DNA of 62,531 nt from Vibrio ordalii ATCC 33509 (GCA_000257205.1 AEZC01000083.1:1-62531), one strand, 5' to 3'; numbered from the stretch's first letter, positions 48,174-58,395 are shown. Numbers and translations are program-made. Notes: a model not told the origin generated them from the sequence alone.

Positions 48174-49583
48174 TTAATTGGGGATATCGATTCCTGCATC
48201 ACGCATTTTCGCTAATTTATAACGCAGTGTCCTAGGGCTAATCCCGAGCTTATCAGCCATCTCTTTACGACGACCTTGGCACTCAACTAAAGTATCCATG
48301 ATAATGGTGTACTCTTGATCCCTCAGCTCATCGCCTAGTGCAGCGCCATTGTTATTAAACAGCTTATTCACTTCGGCTTGTGCTACAGGCTTAATCTCTG
48401 GTGTGGCAATATCGCTGCGCTCTACGACTTGTTGCAGGCTGCTAGCATCTTGCCAATCAACTCCTTCCAACAAGATATGTTCACTTGCAATGTCTCCTTG
48501 CCCACTCAAGATAAGCGCGCGTTGCACGACGTTATCAAGTTCACGGACGTTGCCCGGCCAAGCGTAACTAAGCAACTTGTTAATGGCTTGCGGCGCGATA
48601 CGAGGCACAGGTAAACCAAGCTTAGTGCAGTGACGCTCCACAAGGTGGTGAGCAAGCGGTTCAATATCCCCTTTGCGGTCACGTAGCGCTGGCCATGAGA
48701 TTGGAAAGACGTTAAGGCGATAATATAAATCATCACGGAAATTGCCTTCCTGCACATACTGCTTTAGGTCGCGGTTGCTGGTCGCCAAGACGCGGACATC
48801 AAGCTTAATGCTTTTACGCCCACCCAAGCGTTCCACTTCACGCTCCTGGAGTACGCGCAGCAGTTTTGCTTGTAGGTTCAGATCCATCTCGCTGATCTCA
48901 TCGAGTAAAATGGTCCCACCTTGCGCTTGTTCAAATTTGCCCGGACAAGCTTGTACCGCTCCTGTGAATGCCCCTTTTTCATAACCAAATAAGGTGGCTT
49001 CGAGCATGTTGTCTGGGATGGCGGCGCAGTTGATCGCCACAAATGGCCCATCTTTACGCGGAGATGAGTTATGAATGTAGCGAGACATGACCTCTTTTCC
49101 TGAGCCGCTTGGGCCCAAAATCATGACGTTAGCATCGGTTTTTGCCACTTTGTCGGCAAGTGACAATAAGCGCAGGCTTTTCTCATCAGCAACAACCGCA
49201 TCACCGTTATCATCCGATTTCACTGGCGCGTAACGACTAACCATGTTGAGCAGCACTTCGGGAGCAAAGGGTTTTGCCATGTAATCAATGGCACCCTCTT
49301 TCATCGCCGAGACCGCATCTTCAATATTGGCGTACGCCGTCATCAGCAACACGGGTAAATTGGGCCAGTGCTGTTTGATGTTGCGCAGCAGTGCAAGGCC
49401 ACCCATGCCAGCCATTTGAACGTCAGAGACAACAATATCAACAGGATGTGCTTTGAGTTTAATCAGTGCATCTTCGGCGCAATCAGCTTCCAGCCATTCA
49501 TAACCGGCCAGCGCCAAAGTATCGACTAACGCTTCGCGTAGACCTTCATCATCTTCAACGATTAAGACTTTGCTTTGAGCCAT
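48174..49583 (-). CDS. flrC: Flagellar response regulator FlrC (sigma-54 activator)
   Basis: FlrC, phosphorylated by FlrB, activates class III sigma-54 flagellar promoters. The protein has a receiver domain with the phosphorylated aspartate in VVSDVQMAGM (Asp54 from the chosen start). The AAA+ domain has a Walker A (LGPSGSGKEVM) and the sigma-54 contact [11 protein letters not shown], followed by a C-terminal Fis-type helix-turn-helix (RKEMADKLGISPRTLRYKLA). The frame is open to 49640, but MAQSKVLIVEDD at 49583 is the natural N-terminus, and its ATG overlaps the flrB stop. 469 residues. Confidence 0.96.
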   Translation of the reverse strand: MAQSKVLIVEDDEGLREALVDTLALAGYEWLEADCAEDALIKLKAHPVDIVVSDVQMAGMGGLALLRNIKQHWPNLPVLLMTAYANIEDAVSAMKEGAIDYMAKPFAPEVLLNMVSRYAPVKSDDNGDAVVADEKSLRLLSLADKVAKTDANVMILGPSGSGKEVMSRYIHNSSPRKDGPFVAINCAAIPDNMLEATLFGYEKGAFTGAVQACPGKFEQAQGGTILLDEISEMDLNLQAKLLRVLQEREVERLGGRKSIKLDVRVLATSNRDLKQYVQEGNFRDDLYYRLNVFPISWPALRDRKGDIEPLAHHLVERHCTKLGLPVPRIAPQAINKLLSYAWPGNVRELDNVVQRALILSGQGDIASEHILLEGVDWQDASSLQQVVERSDIATPEIKPVAQAEVNKLFNNNGAALGDELRDQEYTIIMDTLVECQGRRKEMADKLGISPRTLRYKLAKMRDAGIDIPN

Positions 49584-50641
49584 CATCCTTCTCCAGTCTC
49601 TGTTGGTGAAGAAGGGGCATGACGCTCGAGTGGAATGCACATAGTAAAGCAGGCACCCTCCCCTTCTTCTGAAATTAATTCCAATCGCCCATCATGGGCG
49701 CGGCAGACCATTTGTACCACCGCTAACCCTAACCCCGTTCCTTGTGAGCGAGTGGTAAAAAACGGTTCCATAATTTTACTTTGCAACGCCGCAGGCACTC
49801 CCGGGCCACTGTCTTGTACCGAGATTTTCAGCTCACCATTTACCGGGCGAAAAAAGACATCAATTTGCGACGCCTTACCCGCAATTTGTATTGCGTTCAT
49901 CACTAAGTTACTCAGTGCAGAGGCGATAGCATTTGCATTGCCTAACACCACAGTCCCTTCTTGTTCCACTTCTTGGTGATAATCAATTGCGCTATTTTTT
50001 AATGCCGTTTCCACCATGGGAACAAATTCGCAGACCAAGTCTGTCACTGTAAACGGCTGAATGACTTTATTGTCACCACCTTTGGCAAACAACAACATAT
50101 CATTGACTTGTTTTTCAAGATCATGAAGCCTATCCATCAGCTTAGACTGAAAACGCTCTCTTGTAGCGTTTGGCAAGCTAGGCACAGCTAAATTTGAGGC
50201 ATAGAGCATGGCACTGGATAACGGTGTGCGAACTTGATGTGCCAAAGACGCCACCATTCGACCGAGTGAGGATAAGCGCTGTAAATCACTGATGCGTGAT
50301 TGAAGTAACCGAGTTTCGGTTAAATCGGTGATTAATATCAATTGGCCTGTTGCTGATGCTGAAATGGCTAATCTAACTTTACGACCATTGCGCAGCGAGA
50401 TTTCATGCCCATCATCTTCTCTTGGCGCAAAAGCGCTTTGAATGACGGAATACCATTTTTCACCTGCCAATGGGACTTGCAATAACCGCTGAGCTTCAGG
50501 GTTAGCCTCTCTGACTACGCCTTGAGTATCGAGCAAAATGACGCCAGCAGGCATCACATCAAGAACCTGTTTATAACGCTCAACTTGATCCTCGACAGAA
50601 TCTAAGTGAGATTGATTAATGGGTGTGTCAGGAGACTGCAT
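49583..50641 (-). CDS. flrB: Flagellar sensor histidine kinase FlrB
   Basis: FlrB phosphorylates FlrC. The 352-residue product has no transmembrane helix, so it is cytosolic. It has an N-terminal PAS-like domain (DVMPAGVILLDTQGVVREA), a phosphoacceptor histidine in SLAHQVRTPLSSAML (His135), and HATPase motifs NLVMNAIQIAG, VQDSGPGVP and GTGLGLAVVQMV. It starts after a good sigma-54 promoter and overlaps flrC. Confidence 0.96.
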   Translation of the reverse strand: MQSPDTPINQSHLDSVEDQVERYKQVLDVMPAGVILLDTQGVVREANPEAQRLLQVPLAGEKWYSVIQSAFAPREDDGHEISLRNGRKVRLAISASATGQLILITDLTETRLLQSRISDLQRLSSLGRMVASLAHQVRTPLSSAMLYASNLAVPSLPNATRERFQSKLMDRLHDLEKQVNDMLLFAKGGDNKVIQPFTVTDLVCEFVPMVETALKNSAIDYHQEVEQEGTVVLGNANAIASALSNLVMNAIQIAGKASQIDVFFRPVNGELKISVQDSGPGVPAALQSKIMEPFFTTRSQGTGLGLAVVQMVCRAHDGRLELISEEGEGACFTMCIPLERHAPSSPTETGEG

Positions 50642-50678
50642 GTCGAAATTCTACCTATAAAACAACAATAGTCTAACA

Positions 50679-50695
50679 CGCAAAATACATGCCAG
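50679..50695 (-). promoter_or_regulatory. Sigma-54 promoter for flrBC
   Basis: The minus strand reads CTGGCATGTATTTTGCG, with GG (50692-50693) and GC (50680-50681) ten bases apart. The transcription start would be about 25-30 bases before flrB. FlrA is the expected activator. Confidence 0.87.
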
Positions 50696-50769
50696 GCTAT
50701 TTTTCTTTAAAATCAAAGAATTAATCCATTGCCAATATATTGACTAAACTTTACCCATGCTGTTATTGA

Positions 50770-52236
50770 TCACCGTTGCATATTGTATTTACGCATTTTT
50801 TCAACCAAAGTGGTACGGCGCATACCCAGCATATCAGCGGCACGCGCTACCACTCCGCCTTGATCTTCAAGGGCTTGGTTGATCATATTGACTTCCAAAT
50901 CAGCCAATAGCTCTTTCAAATTCACCCCTTCAGGGGGCAATGACTGCGGTGCGTTAAGATTCTCGTGCATCTCTTCGACGTCTTCAAAACTGAAGTTTTC
51001 AGAGAAAATACCCGCCAGAACATCACGTTCTTGGTCTTCAACAGAGCCATAGGAACTGTGCTCTGGCTGGAATTCTGGAATATCACTATAGCGGTATTTA
51101 GTTGGTAAATGATTGACGTCGACGAGACTATTTGGATAGAGAATGATCATCCGCTCAACTAAATTCGCTAGCTCACGGACATTGCCCGGCCAATTATGTT
51201 CCATTAACGAATTGACTGCTCGCGGGGTAAAACAAAATGGCTGTCCACCTTCCGCTTCCATACGTGTCATCAGTTCTTGTAACAGCAGTGGGATGTCGTC
51301 TCTGCGATCTTTTAGCGCTGGCATTTCAATTGGGAAAACATTGAGTCGATAGTAAAGATCTTCACGGAATGATTCATCATCAATCATGTTTTCTAAATTG
51401 CGGTGAGTCGCTGAAACCACACGCACATTCACTTTAATGGTGGTGTTACCGCCCACACGTTCAAAACAGCGTTCTTGCAACACACGCAACAACTTTACCT
51501 GCATCGACATCGGCATATCACCGATCTCATCGAGAAATAAAGTACCGCCTTCGGCAAGCTCAAAACGACCTTTGCGCGCGGTTATCGCTCCGGTAAAGGC
51601 CCCTTTTTCATGACCAAATAATTCACTTTCAAGTAAATCAGCCGGAATCGCACCACAGTTAATCGGCACAAACGGACCGTTGCGACGTGCAGAATGGTAA
51701 TGGATATTCCGCGCAACCACTTCTTTGCCCGTTCCAGACTCACCCAAGATCAGCACGTTGGCTTCTGTACCCGAGACTTGCTCAATCAAATGACGAACTT
51801 CTTGTATGCCATGGCTTTGGCCTACAAGGCTGCGAAATAAAGTATTTTTACGCGATGTGGAAGGAACGAGAACACCTTTACGCCCTAAAAATTCTTTGCA
51901 ATGCCTTAGTGCGTCACTCAGTTGAGGATAATTAAGGGGTGACTCAAGTTCACCGACGTATTGAGTAAATTCTTCCAATGAATATGGCTGCTTGTTTGCC
52001 ATTAGAAGTGGAATATGATTGGCTTTGGTTAACCATTGATTTAGCTCATGAGTTAACCGCTCACTTTTTAGCGATCCAATAATGCAGCCGCCCCACAATC
52101 TTGAACAATCAATATCCTTGATTTGGGATGACTCGATCGCCTCGCAGTGCTCTCCAACAAATTCTAAAATGTTACTTATATTGAGACGGATCTGCAGATC
52201 GTCCTCTATCACAAGCAGTTTTGCTAAACCTTGCAT
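50770..52236 (-). CDS. flrA: Master flagellar regulator FlrA (FleQ family)
   Basis: FlrA is the top-level sigma-54 activator of polar flagellar genes and is inhibited by c-di-GMP. The 488-residue product has an N-terminal FleQ-type domain, a linker, the AAA+ domain and a C-terminal helix-turn-helix ([20 protein letters not shown]). The AAA+ domain holds Walker A GESGTGKE and the sigma-54 contact [11 protein letters not shown]. Arg135 (NTLFRSLVG) and Arg176 (EVVARNIHY) fall at the positions known in V. cholerae FlrA to bind c-di-GMP. It has its own upstream region after the fliS terminator. Confidence 0.97.
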   Translation of the reverse strand: MQGLAKLLVIEDDLQIRLNISNILEFVGEHCEAIESSQIKDIDCSRLWGGCIIGSLKSERLTHELNQWLTKANHIPLLMANKQPYSLEEFTQYVGELESPLNYPQLSDALRHCKEFLGRKGVLVPSTSRKNTLFRSLVGQSHGIQEVRHLIEQVSGTEANVLILGESGTGKEVVARNIHYHSARRNGPFVPINCGAIPADLLESELFGHEKGAFTGAITARKGRFELAEGGTLFLDEIGDMPMSMQVKLLRVLQERCFERVGGNTTIKVNVRVVSATHRNLENMIDDESFREDLYYRLNVFPIEMPALKDRRDDIPLLLQELMTRMEAEGGQPFCFTPRAVNSLMEHNWPGNVRELANLVERMIILYPNSLVDVNHLPTKYRYSDIPEFQPEHSSYGSVEDQERDVLAGIFSENFSFEDVEEMHENLNAPQSLPPEGVNLKELLADLEVNMINQALEDQGGVVARAADMLGMRRTTLVEKMRKYNMQR

Positions 52237-52354
52237 AGGTGAGAATATTTGCCTTAAATCAGAGAAATTGTGGCCGCACTTCTGAAAATCGTTATCCAGT
52301 TTTGTTTTTCTATAATCACTTGATTAAACGATAGACAATTTGTGGAATTCAGCA

Positions 52355-52385
52355 ACAAAAAAAGCCATTAGGCTAGTAATGGCTT
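52355..52385 (-). terminator. Terminator after fliS
   Basis: AAGCCATTA (52362-52370) pairs with TAATGGCTT (52377-52385). The minus-strand exit reads TTTTTTTGTT. It separates the flaG-fliDTS transcript from flrA. Confidence 0.87.
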
Positions 52386-52443
52386 CTATTCTATGGAATA
52401 AAAAAAATAAGGCAACCAAGCAATGAGCTGGTGTGACATCAGT

Positions 52444-52476
52444 TAAAACTTTAAAAAATAAGTGCCTAAAGTTTTA
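52444..52476. other. AT-rich inverted repeat after fliS
   Basis: TAAAACTTTA (52444-52453) and TAAAGTTTTA (52467-52476) form a perfect ten-base inverted repeat with a 13-base spacer, just after the fliS stop. It could be an AT-rich hairpin or a protein-binding site. The rest of the 52237-52484 gap shows only the terminator and presumably the flrA promoter. Confidence 0.5.
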
Positions 52477-52484
52477 TAAATAAC

Positions 52485-52895
52485 TTATATACCCACTTCG
52501 CTTGCCGTCAGATTGTGGTATTCAGGAGGGATTTGATCCCATGCCGATTTAATTTCTCGAATGATGTCGATCACATCATCCAGCGGTTGGGGATCATTTT
52601 GATGATTCGCTTCGGTGATCTGAGTGATCATAAATTCATAAAGCTGATCTAAATTTTTCGCAATATCTCCGCCATCACTCATCGATAAGCAGCTGCGTAA
52701 ACTAATAATGATATCCAACGCTTTACCAAGGCGCTCGCCCTTGCTTGGAATATTGCCCTGTAGCATTGCTGCTTTTGCTTGAATAAGGCGTTCAATGGCA
52801 CCCGCCATCAACATTTGTACGACTTTATGCGGCGAGGCCGCACTGAGCTGGCTATCCACTGATACCTTTTTGTATGCCTGTAAAGAACCGCGCAT
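52485..52895 (-). CDS. fliS: Flagellin export chaperone FliS
   Basis: FliS binds flagellin monomers and keeps them export-competent. The 136-residue product matches the family, with LSAASPHKVVQMLMAGAIER near the N-terminus and the helical RLGKALDIIISLRSCL core. It lies ten bases after fliT and shares its transcript. Older Vibrio names for this gene are flaJ. Confidence 0.96.
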   Translation of the reverse strand: MRGSLQAYKKVSVDSQLSAASPHKVVQMLMAGAIERLIQAKAAMLQGNIPSKGERLGKALDIIISLRSCLSMSDGGDIAKNLDQLYEFMITQITEANHQNDPQPLDDVIDIIREIKSAWDQIPPEYHNLTASEVGI

Positions 52896-52905
52896 AGTCT
52901 TCCTC

Positions 52906-53211
52906 TTATAAAAACTTTTTGTATTGCTGAACGGATTTATTACCGTGCCGGTATTTTTGGAGCGTTCTACCGATCTCCACCGTTTTTGACTGCATCAGTT
53001 CAACAAGATGTTTAGTTTCATCAATAGCCTCTCGCCATTGGCTCGACATTGCAAACTGTGGGTTTTCTGACGCATGCGTCAGTAGGTTTTGCAATATCCG
53101 TTCCCTTTTATCGACAAGATGATTGATTTCTTCAGTATTAATTTCATCAATGACAAGCATTGCTGTTATTTGGTGATCTAGATCACTTAAAAGGTCGAGT
53201 TGCTGTTCCAT
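52906..53211 (-). CDS. fliT: FliT-like flagellar chaperone (FlaI)
   Basis: This 101-residue helical protein sits between fliD and fliS, the FliT position, and probably acts as the FliD chaperone (called FlaI in Vibrio). It starts one base after the fliD stop. Sequence identity to E. coli FliT is not obvious, so the call rests on position, size and helical character. Confidence 0.8.
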   Translation of the reverse strand: MEQQLDLLSDLDHQITAMLVIDEINTEEINHLVDKRERILQNLLTHASENPQFAMSSQWREAIDETKHLVELMQSKTVEIGRTLQKYRHGNKSVQQYKKFL

Positions 53212-53212
53212 A

Positions 53213-55213
53213 TCAGCCGCCTAGCGCATTCATCATACCAGCTAACTGGTTCTGCATTTTACTGGTCGCATCTTGCATTGCTGAAAACTTAGAATGCGTT
53301 CGCTTCTCCAAACTGTCCATGCGGCGATCAAGTGCCGCTTGGTCGTCCACCATACGGTAGTTGCGTTCTACTAAGCTTTTTTCGCGTGTACGAATCGACC
53401 CCGTCACCCCCGTCATGCTCTGAATAGCATCTTCAACTCGTTTAGCAAATCCTTGGTTTCCACCAAAAAATTCACCTAGCTTATTAAAGTTGTTATTGAG
53501 TTGGCGATCTAACATGTCGTAGTTAATTTCAAGTGTTCCTTGCCGTGTGGTGGTAATACCAAACTCAATCAGACTTTTGATCTCTTCAGGGGCTTGCTCA
53601 ATTCTAGCTGAAAAAACACTGCGTAGACGGGAATCGGCACTGCGTACAATGCTATCCCCCGCCAGCGGCCCAGCTTGCCCAGTCCGAGGGTCAACGCCTC
53701 CAAGCTCTTTAGAAACCTGATAAAACTGATTGTACGCAGCGACAAATTGCTCAATATCATCGCGCACTGTTTTGCGATCATACTCGATCCCAATTTCAGC
53801 CGGTGGTTTGCCTTTGACTGTTTGCCCTTTAAGGGTCAAATCAACCCCTTCAATCGCATCTTCAATCACATTGTTGTTGCTAGAAAGGGTCGCAACACCG
53901 TCCAAAACCACCACGGAATCTTGGCCTGCTTGTACTTGGGTCATGCCTTGATAGGCGTCAAACGATGCTTGTGCCGCCCTAAGTTCAGCATCCGCTTTGT
54001 CGACTTTATCTAAATACTCACGCTCTTGCGGGTCAAGCTTTTCACGCTCTTTCTGCTTGGCTTGCTCTGACGTCAGTTCACCACTACGCACTGCCGCCGC
54101 AACCGCGGCTTTTTCAGCTGCCAGCTGTTGCTCAAACTTAGCTTGCGCTTCTTTAGGTGTCACATAGGAGTCAACCAAAGTACCAGAAGCGGTGTTAGTC
54201 CAACCGGGCACATCTTGTGCTTTCTCTAGAGCAGTCGCATCTAACTCTGGCTCAGGTTCATAGTAGGAATCGAGTAACGTGCCAGAGGCGGTTTCAGTCC
54301 ATCCAGGAATACGATCTTGCGGTTTCAAATATTTATTGGCAGCAACACCGGCGGCGGCGGCGGCTTTAATGGCGACGTCGGTTAATTCACCTGCAGCATT
54401 AGCGGTTTTACCGTCGGCTGCAACTTGCCCTGCGACTTCTTGAACACCACTCGCCATGCTTTGGTCAACTTCACGCGCCGCTGCACCTATTTTCTCGGCG
54501 ACTTTTGCTGCGATAGCTTGTTGAGCTGGCGTGAGTGGTGCAATGACTTGTTGCGCTGTAGCGCGTGCTTTTTCTAAATCTTTAACGCGTTCTTCCAGCG
54601 TTTTGTATTCTAGATTTTTGAGAGGATTTCCGGCATCAGACTGAGCATTAATTTTAATGCCATGATTTTTTCCAGAGAGGTTAGAGGCCACAATCAAACG
54701 TGGTCCTTCTACATCATTGATTACCGAAGCTCGGACTCCGGGGTTGGTTTTCGTACTGTTGATACTGCGAACAATATCAATCAATTTTGAATTGGCTTGG
54801 ACATCAACATCAAACTTCTGATCACCGAGCGAAATCTGCAGCTTACCAGGGCCAAACTTTGCCTCTTTATCTAAAACATCCGAGGCAACTTTATGGCTCT
54901 GTGCAAGCTGCAACACATCGATAGCATATTTACCCGCTATTGCGTCAGTGGTGGCTGTCGCGGAGACGACATTTTCATCAGTAGTATCAACTTTTCGCAG
55001 CGCAAAAGCCTTCTCCTGACGAAAATTCGTCATAAGATTTTTCATCGTATCCAGCGACTCTTTGAGTCTCCCGTAGGCACTGATACTGGCATCAATTTGG
55101 CCAAGCTCATTATCAATACGTTGCTGCTTAGGAACGCGCTCTGCATTGACAATTTTGCTGACCAAGGAATTGATATCCATGCCAGTATTCATACCCATCG
55201 GGCCTAAGCTCAT
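53213..55213 (-). CDS. fliD: Flagellar filament cap protein FliD
   Basis: FliD caps the filament and guides flagellin insertion. The 666-residue product has the N-terminal D0/D1 segment (NTGMDINSLVSKIVNAERVP), an Ala/Glu-rich helical middle (about 205-300) and a C-terminal domain (GSIRTREKSLVERNYRMVDD). A short motif is duplicated within the variable region: PGWTETASGTLLDSYY (about 303-318) and PGWTNTASGTLVDSYV (about 336-351). Vibrio nomenclature also calls it FlaH. Confidence 0.96.
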   Translation of the reverse strand: MSLGPMGMNTGMDINSLVSKIVNAERVPKQQRIDNELGQIDASISAYGRLKESLDTMKNLMTNFRQEKAFALRKVDTTDENVVSATATTDAIAGKYAIDVLQLAQSHKVASDVLDKEAKFGPGKLQISLGDQKFDVDVQANSKLIDIVRSINSTKTNPGVRASVINDVEGPRLIVASNLSGKNHGIKINAQSDAGNPLKNLEYKTLEERVKDLEKARATAQQVIAPLTPAQQAIAAKVAEKIGAAAREVDQSMASGVQEVAGQVAADGKTANAAGELTDVAIKAAAAAGVAANKYLKPQDRIPGWTETASGTLLDSYYEPEPELDATALEKAQDVPGWTNTASGTLVDSYVTPKEAQAKFEQQLAAEKAAVAAAVRSGELTSEQAKQKEREKLDPQEREYLDKVDKADAELRAAQASFDAYQGMTQVQAGQDSVVVLDGVATLSSNNNVIEDAIEGVDLTLKGQTVKGKPPAEIGIEYDRKTVRDDIEQFVAAYNQFYQVSKELGGVDPRTGQAGPLAGDSIVRSADSRLRSVFSARIEQAPEEIKSLIEFGITTTRQGTLEINYDMLDRQLNNNFNKLGEFFGGNQGFAKRVEDAIQSMTGVTGSIRTREKSLVERNYRMVDDQAALDRRMDSLEKRTHSKFSAMQDATSKMQNQLAGMMNALGG

Positions 55214-55234
55214 TAAATCACCTCAAAACTACGA

Positions 55235-55663
55235 TTACACCTTAGCAACCAATAAACCTGTACTGTGGTCTTTTTGTCTGGCAAGGCGTCGCAAAACCTC
55301 TAACATTTCCTCGTTCGGGATCTGACGAATGATGTCACCAGTGCTGGCTTCATAAATCGTCACAACATCCCGTCCTGATTCTTCATCGACTCTAAACGCT
55401 AAGTCTTTGTTGATAGATGAGATAAATTCATTCATCTGATCTACCATTTTGGCTCTTTCCGCTTTGTTGAGCTGCTCTCGTTGCTGTGTAAGCTCGATTG
55501 CCGCTTCAACGCTTTGGTTTTGCCTATCTCTTAACTGTTCAGCACGATTCGCCTCATTTTGTTTCGAGGAAACGCGTGTCGCACCATCGTTTTCTGAAGC
55601 AAATTTAATGCCACTTTGCGAGCCGTAAGGCTGGATGTTCGATGTGTAGGATGGTATTTCCAT
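55235..55663 (-). CDS. flaG: Flagellar protein FlaG
   Basis: FlaG affects filament length and is found next to flagellin genes in polar flagellates. The 142-residue product has a low-complexity N-terminus and the conserved C-terminal domain FRVDEESGRDVVTIYEASTG and IIRQIPNEEMLEVLRRLA. No clear terminator separates it from the flagellin gene upstream, so read-through is likely. Confidence 0.95.
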   Translation of the reverse strand: MEIPSYTSNIQPYGSQSGIKFASENDGATRVSSKQNEANRAEQLRDRQNQSVEAAIELTQQREQLNKAERAKMVDQMNEFISSINKDLAFRVDEESGRDVVTIYEASTGDIIRQIPNEEMLEVLRRLARQKDHSTGLLVAKV

Positions 55664-55737
55664 AACAATCTCCCTTCCACCTCATAGGTTAGCAGTGAAA
55701 ACACTACTTTCCCCACAAAGCTCCATTCGCCTATGGG

Positions 55738-56868
55738 TTAACCCAATAGACTAAGAGCTGCAGATGGTGACTGCTTCGCCTGTGCCAAAACTGACGTACT
55801 CGCTTGCTGCAAAATCTGCGACTTCGTCATTTGGGTTGTTTCACGAGCATAATCAGTATCCTTAATTCGACTGTGAGACGCATTCACATTCTCGTTGATA
55901 TTATCAAGGTTACTGATGGCATGACCGAAACGGTTTTGGAATGCACCCAAGGAAGCGCGCTGGCTATCAACGGCCGTCAATGCACCATCAATCAAAGCGA
56001 CTGCTTCTTGAGAGCCGCCAACCGTTGTGACATTGATGTCTTTGACGGTTACATCTTTACCCGCTGCAAAACCAATCTCAGTACCCAAGCCACCACCGAT
56101 AGTGACATCGCTTGAGACTTTCTGATTCGCAGCAAACAGTTGCAGTTTGCCTTCATCTCCAACTGAAGCTTTGATGTCTCCATTTTGGCCATTAATGTAA
56201 GTAGCCACCTCTTCTAAGTCATCTCCCACTTTAGCGTTAATGGTGACTTCGCGAGCCTCTCCTTGCTTGTCAGTATAGCTCAGCGTCAAATCTGTCGCAG
56301 TGGTAACGGTCCAATCAGGCGCTTGACCATCTGTAGCAACATAACTCTTCCCGCCCATCGCTTTAGTATCAGAACGCATGTCGCCCATGGAAAGCATCAC
56401 TGCTTCGCCAGAGCCGGCACCAATTTGAAAAGATTTATGACCAAACGAACCATTCAGCAGTTTGTTACCACCAAATGAGGTTGTTTCAGCAATACGGTTT
56501 AATTCATCATTGAGTGCTGAGACTTCCTCTTGGATCGCTTGGCGCTCTGAACTTGAGTTAGAACCGTTTGCGGATTGCAAAGAAAGATCACGCATACGTT
56601 GCAAGATATTGGTGGTTTCATTCATTGCACCTTCTGCGGTTTGTGCAATAGAGATACCATCGTTTGCGTTTCTCACTGCCATGTCCAAACCACGGCTTTG
56701 TGAAGTCAAACGGTTTGAGATTTGTAGGCCCGCTGCATCATCACGCGCGCTATTGATTTTATAGCCCGATGACAAACGCTCCATTGATTTCTGCGTACCA
56801 TCGGCGGCGTTATTTAAATAACGCTGCGCGGTCATTGCAGACACGTTAGTGTTTACATTAATTGCCAT
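55738..56868 (-). CDS. Polar flagellin (copy nearest flaG)
   Basis: This 376-residue flagellin has the conserved D0/D1 ends ([20 protein letters not shown] and the C-terminus [18 protein letters not shown]) around a short variable centre. ATG 56868 is the natural start, with AAGGAGATC upstream. The frame extends six codons further but without family similarity. A sigma-28 promoter lies about 80 bases upstream. By position it corresponds to FlaB of V. cholerae or FlaA of V. parahaemolyticus, and names differ between species. Confidence 0.96.
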   Translation of the reverse strand: MAINVNTNVSAMTAQRYLNNAADGTQKSMERLSSGYKINSARDDAAGLQISNRLTSQSRGLDMAVRNANDGISIAQTAEGAMNETTNILQRMRDLSLQSANGSNSSSERQAIQEEVSALNDELNRIAETTSFGGNKLLNGSFGHKSFQIGAGSGEAVMLSMGDMRSDTKAMGGKSYVATDGQAPDWTVTTATDLTLSYTDKQGEAREVTINAKVGDDLEEVATYINGQNGDIKASVGDEGKLQLFAANQKVSSDVTIGGGLGTEIGFAAGKDVTVKDINVTTVGGSQEAVALIDGALTAVDSQRASLGAFQNRFGHAISNLDNINENVNASHSRIKDTDYARETTQMTKSQILQQASTSVLAQAKQSPSAALSLLG

Positions 56869-56948
56869 ATTGATCTCCTTAGGCATTGTGTTGATGTACT
56901 TCGGTGTCTCTCACCTCACGTCAATACATCTCATTTCTCTCGTATCCT

Positions 56949-56975
56949 TTAACGGCGAAAGATTTATATCCTTTA
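56949..56975 (-). promoter_or_regulatory. Sigma-28 promoter for the flaG-proximal flagellin
   Basis: The minus strand has TAAA (56972-56975), a 15-base spacer and GCCGTTAA (56949-56956), close to the FliA consensus TAAA-N15-GCCGATAA. The start of transcription would be about 75 bases before the ATG. The 56887-57152 gap holds this promoter and the terminator of the upstream flagellin, and nothing else that I see. Confidence 0.88.
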
Positions 56976-57096
56976 GAAAAAAATAAGCCTTTTTTTAAAA
57001 TTTATGTAACGAGTATGGAAAGTGTGATTGGTTTTAAAAATTCGGCAAAATAATGCTACATCAACTAACACTTTTTCCACTTTGCTACTAAAGCAA

Positions 57097-57120
57097 AAAA
57101 TCCAGCCGAAGCTGGATTTT
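57097..57120 (-). terminator. Terminator after the middle flagellin
   Basis: AAAATCCAGC pairs with GCTGGATTTT around CGAA, followed on the minus strand by TTTTTTG. It separates the middle flagellin from the flaG-proximal one. Confidence 0.9.
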
Positions 57121-57152
57121 CATTAGAGATGACTCTTGGGCTATTGAGTTCT

Positions 57153-58286
57153 TTAGCCGAGTAAACCAAGTGCCGCTTGTGGCGCTTGTTTTGCTTGAGC
57201 AAGCACTGAACTTGATGCTTGAGAAAGAATTTGCGACTTAGTAAGCGCTGTTGTTTCTTTGGCAAAATCAGTATCTTTAATACGGCTCTTAGATGCACTA
57301 ACATTTTCATTAATGTTATCTAAGTTACTGATTGCATGGTTAAAGCGATTTTGGAATGCACCTAGTTGCGCACGATGGCTATCGACAAACTGTAGAGCGG
57401 CATCAACAATGGCAACTGATTCTTGCGCACCGCCAACAGAGGTTACGTCAATAGTATCAACAGTAACCGTTTTACCTGCACCAATACCAAGCTCACCAGC
57501 AAGACCACCAGCAAAAGAGACAGCCCCTTCGACTTTATTGCTACCAGCAAAGACTTGCAGCTTGCCATCTTGATCAACAGAGGCTTTCACCATATCGGTT
57601 TGACCATTGATGTAAGTCGCCAACTCTTCAATATCATCACCTTCTTTTGCTGAGATATCGATGGTTTGATCTATACCTGAAGTATCCTTCAGTGTGATTT
57701 GTAGGTCATTAGTTCCCGCCTGAACAGTCCAATCTTTATCTTTACCATTTGCAGCTTGGTAACTAGTACCGCCCATCATGGTGTTATCACTGCGCATATT
57801 ATTTAGGCTAAGCATAACCGCTTCACCGTTATCAGCACCAATTTGGAAGGATTTGGTTGCAAAAGTACCGTTGAGCAATTTATTACCACCAAATGAAGTG
57901 GTTTCTGCAATACGGTTTAATTCATCATTCAATGCGGTTACTTCTTCTTGAATTGCCACTCGCTCTGACTTTGAGTTTGAACCGTTAGCCGATTGTAGTG
58001 ACAAATCACGCATACGTTGCAGGATGTTGGTCGTTTCGTTCATTGCACCTTCAGCGGTTTGTGCAATAGAAATACCGTCATTCGCATTACGTACTGCTAC
58101 GTCAAGACCGCGGCTCTGGACATTCAAACGGTTAGAGATTTGTAGGCCTGCCGCATCATCTTTAGCGCTGTTGATTTTGAAGCCAGAAGATAGGCGTTCC
58201 ATTGATGTCTGTTGTGCATTGCTAGCGCTATTTAGGTAACGCTGTGCTGTCATCGCTGATACGTTGGTATTTACATTAACTGCCAT
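57153..58286 (-). CDS. Polar flagellin (middle copy)
   Basis: This 377-residue flagellin is similar to its neighbour, with [20 protein letters not shown] at the N-terminus and [20 protein letters not shown] followed by LG at the C-terminus. I choose ATG 58286 (TTGGAGTAATCACC upstream). The frame is open 41 codons further, but that part lacks flagellin character. A sigma-28-like promoter stands about 80 bases upstream. By order it corresponds to FlaD of V. cholerae or FlaB of V. parahaemolyticus. Confidence 0.96.
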   Translation of the reverse strand: MAVNVNTNVSAMTAQRYLNSASNAQQTSMERLSSGFKINSAKDDAAGLQISNRLNVQSRGLDVAVRNANDGISIAQTAEGAMNETTNILQRMRDLSLQSANGSNSKSERVAIQEEVTALNDELNRIAETTSFGGNKLLNGTFATKSFQIGADNGEAVMLSLNNMRSDNTMMGGTSYQAANGKDKDWTVQAGTNDLQITLKDTSGIDQTIDISAKEGDDIEELATYINGQTDMVKASVDQDGKLQVFAGSNKVEGAVSFAGGLAGELGIGAGKTVTVDTIDVTSVGGAQESVAIVDAALQFVDSHRAQLGAFQNRFNHAISNLDNINENVSASKSRIKDTDFAKETTALTKSQILSQASSSVLAQAKQAPQAALGLLG

Positions 58287-58368
58287 GGTGATTACTCCAA
58301 TTGATTTTCCGATGTTTCCGGTTTCCGACGTCTCGGAAAACCAAATAGTTCTCTCAAAGTTACTTTTT

Positions 58369-58395
58369 ATAACGGCGGTATTTTCCAAAGCTTGA
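58369..58395 (-). promoter_or_regulatory. Sigma-28-like promoter for the middle flagellin
   Basis: The minus strand has TCAA (58392-58395), a 15-base spacer and GCCGTTAT (58369-58376), one mismatch from the FliA -35 and two from the -10. It lies before the middle flagellin at a distance similar to the other two. Confidence 0.7.
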
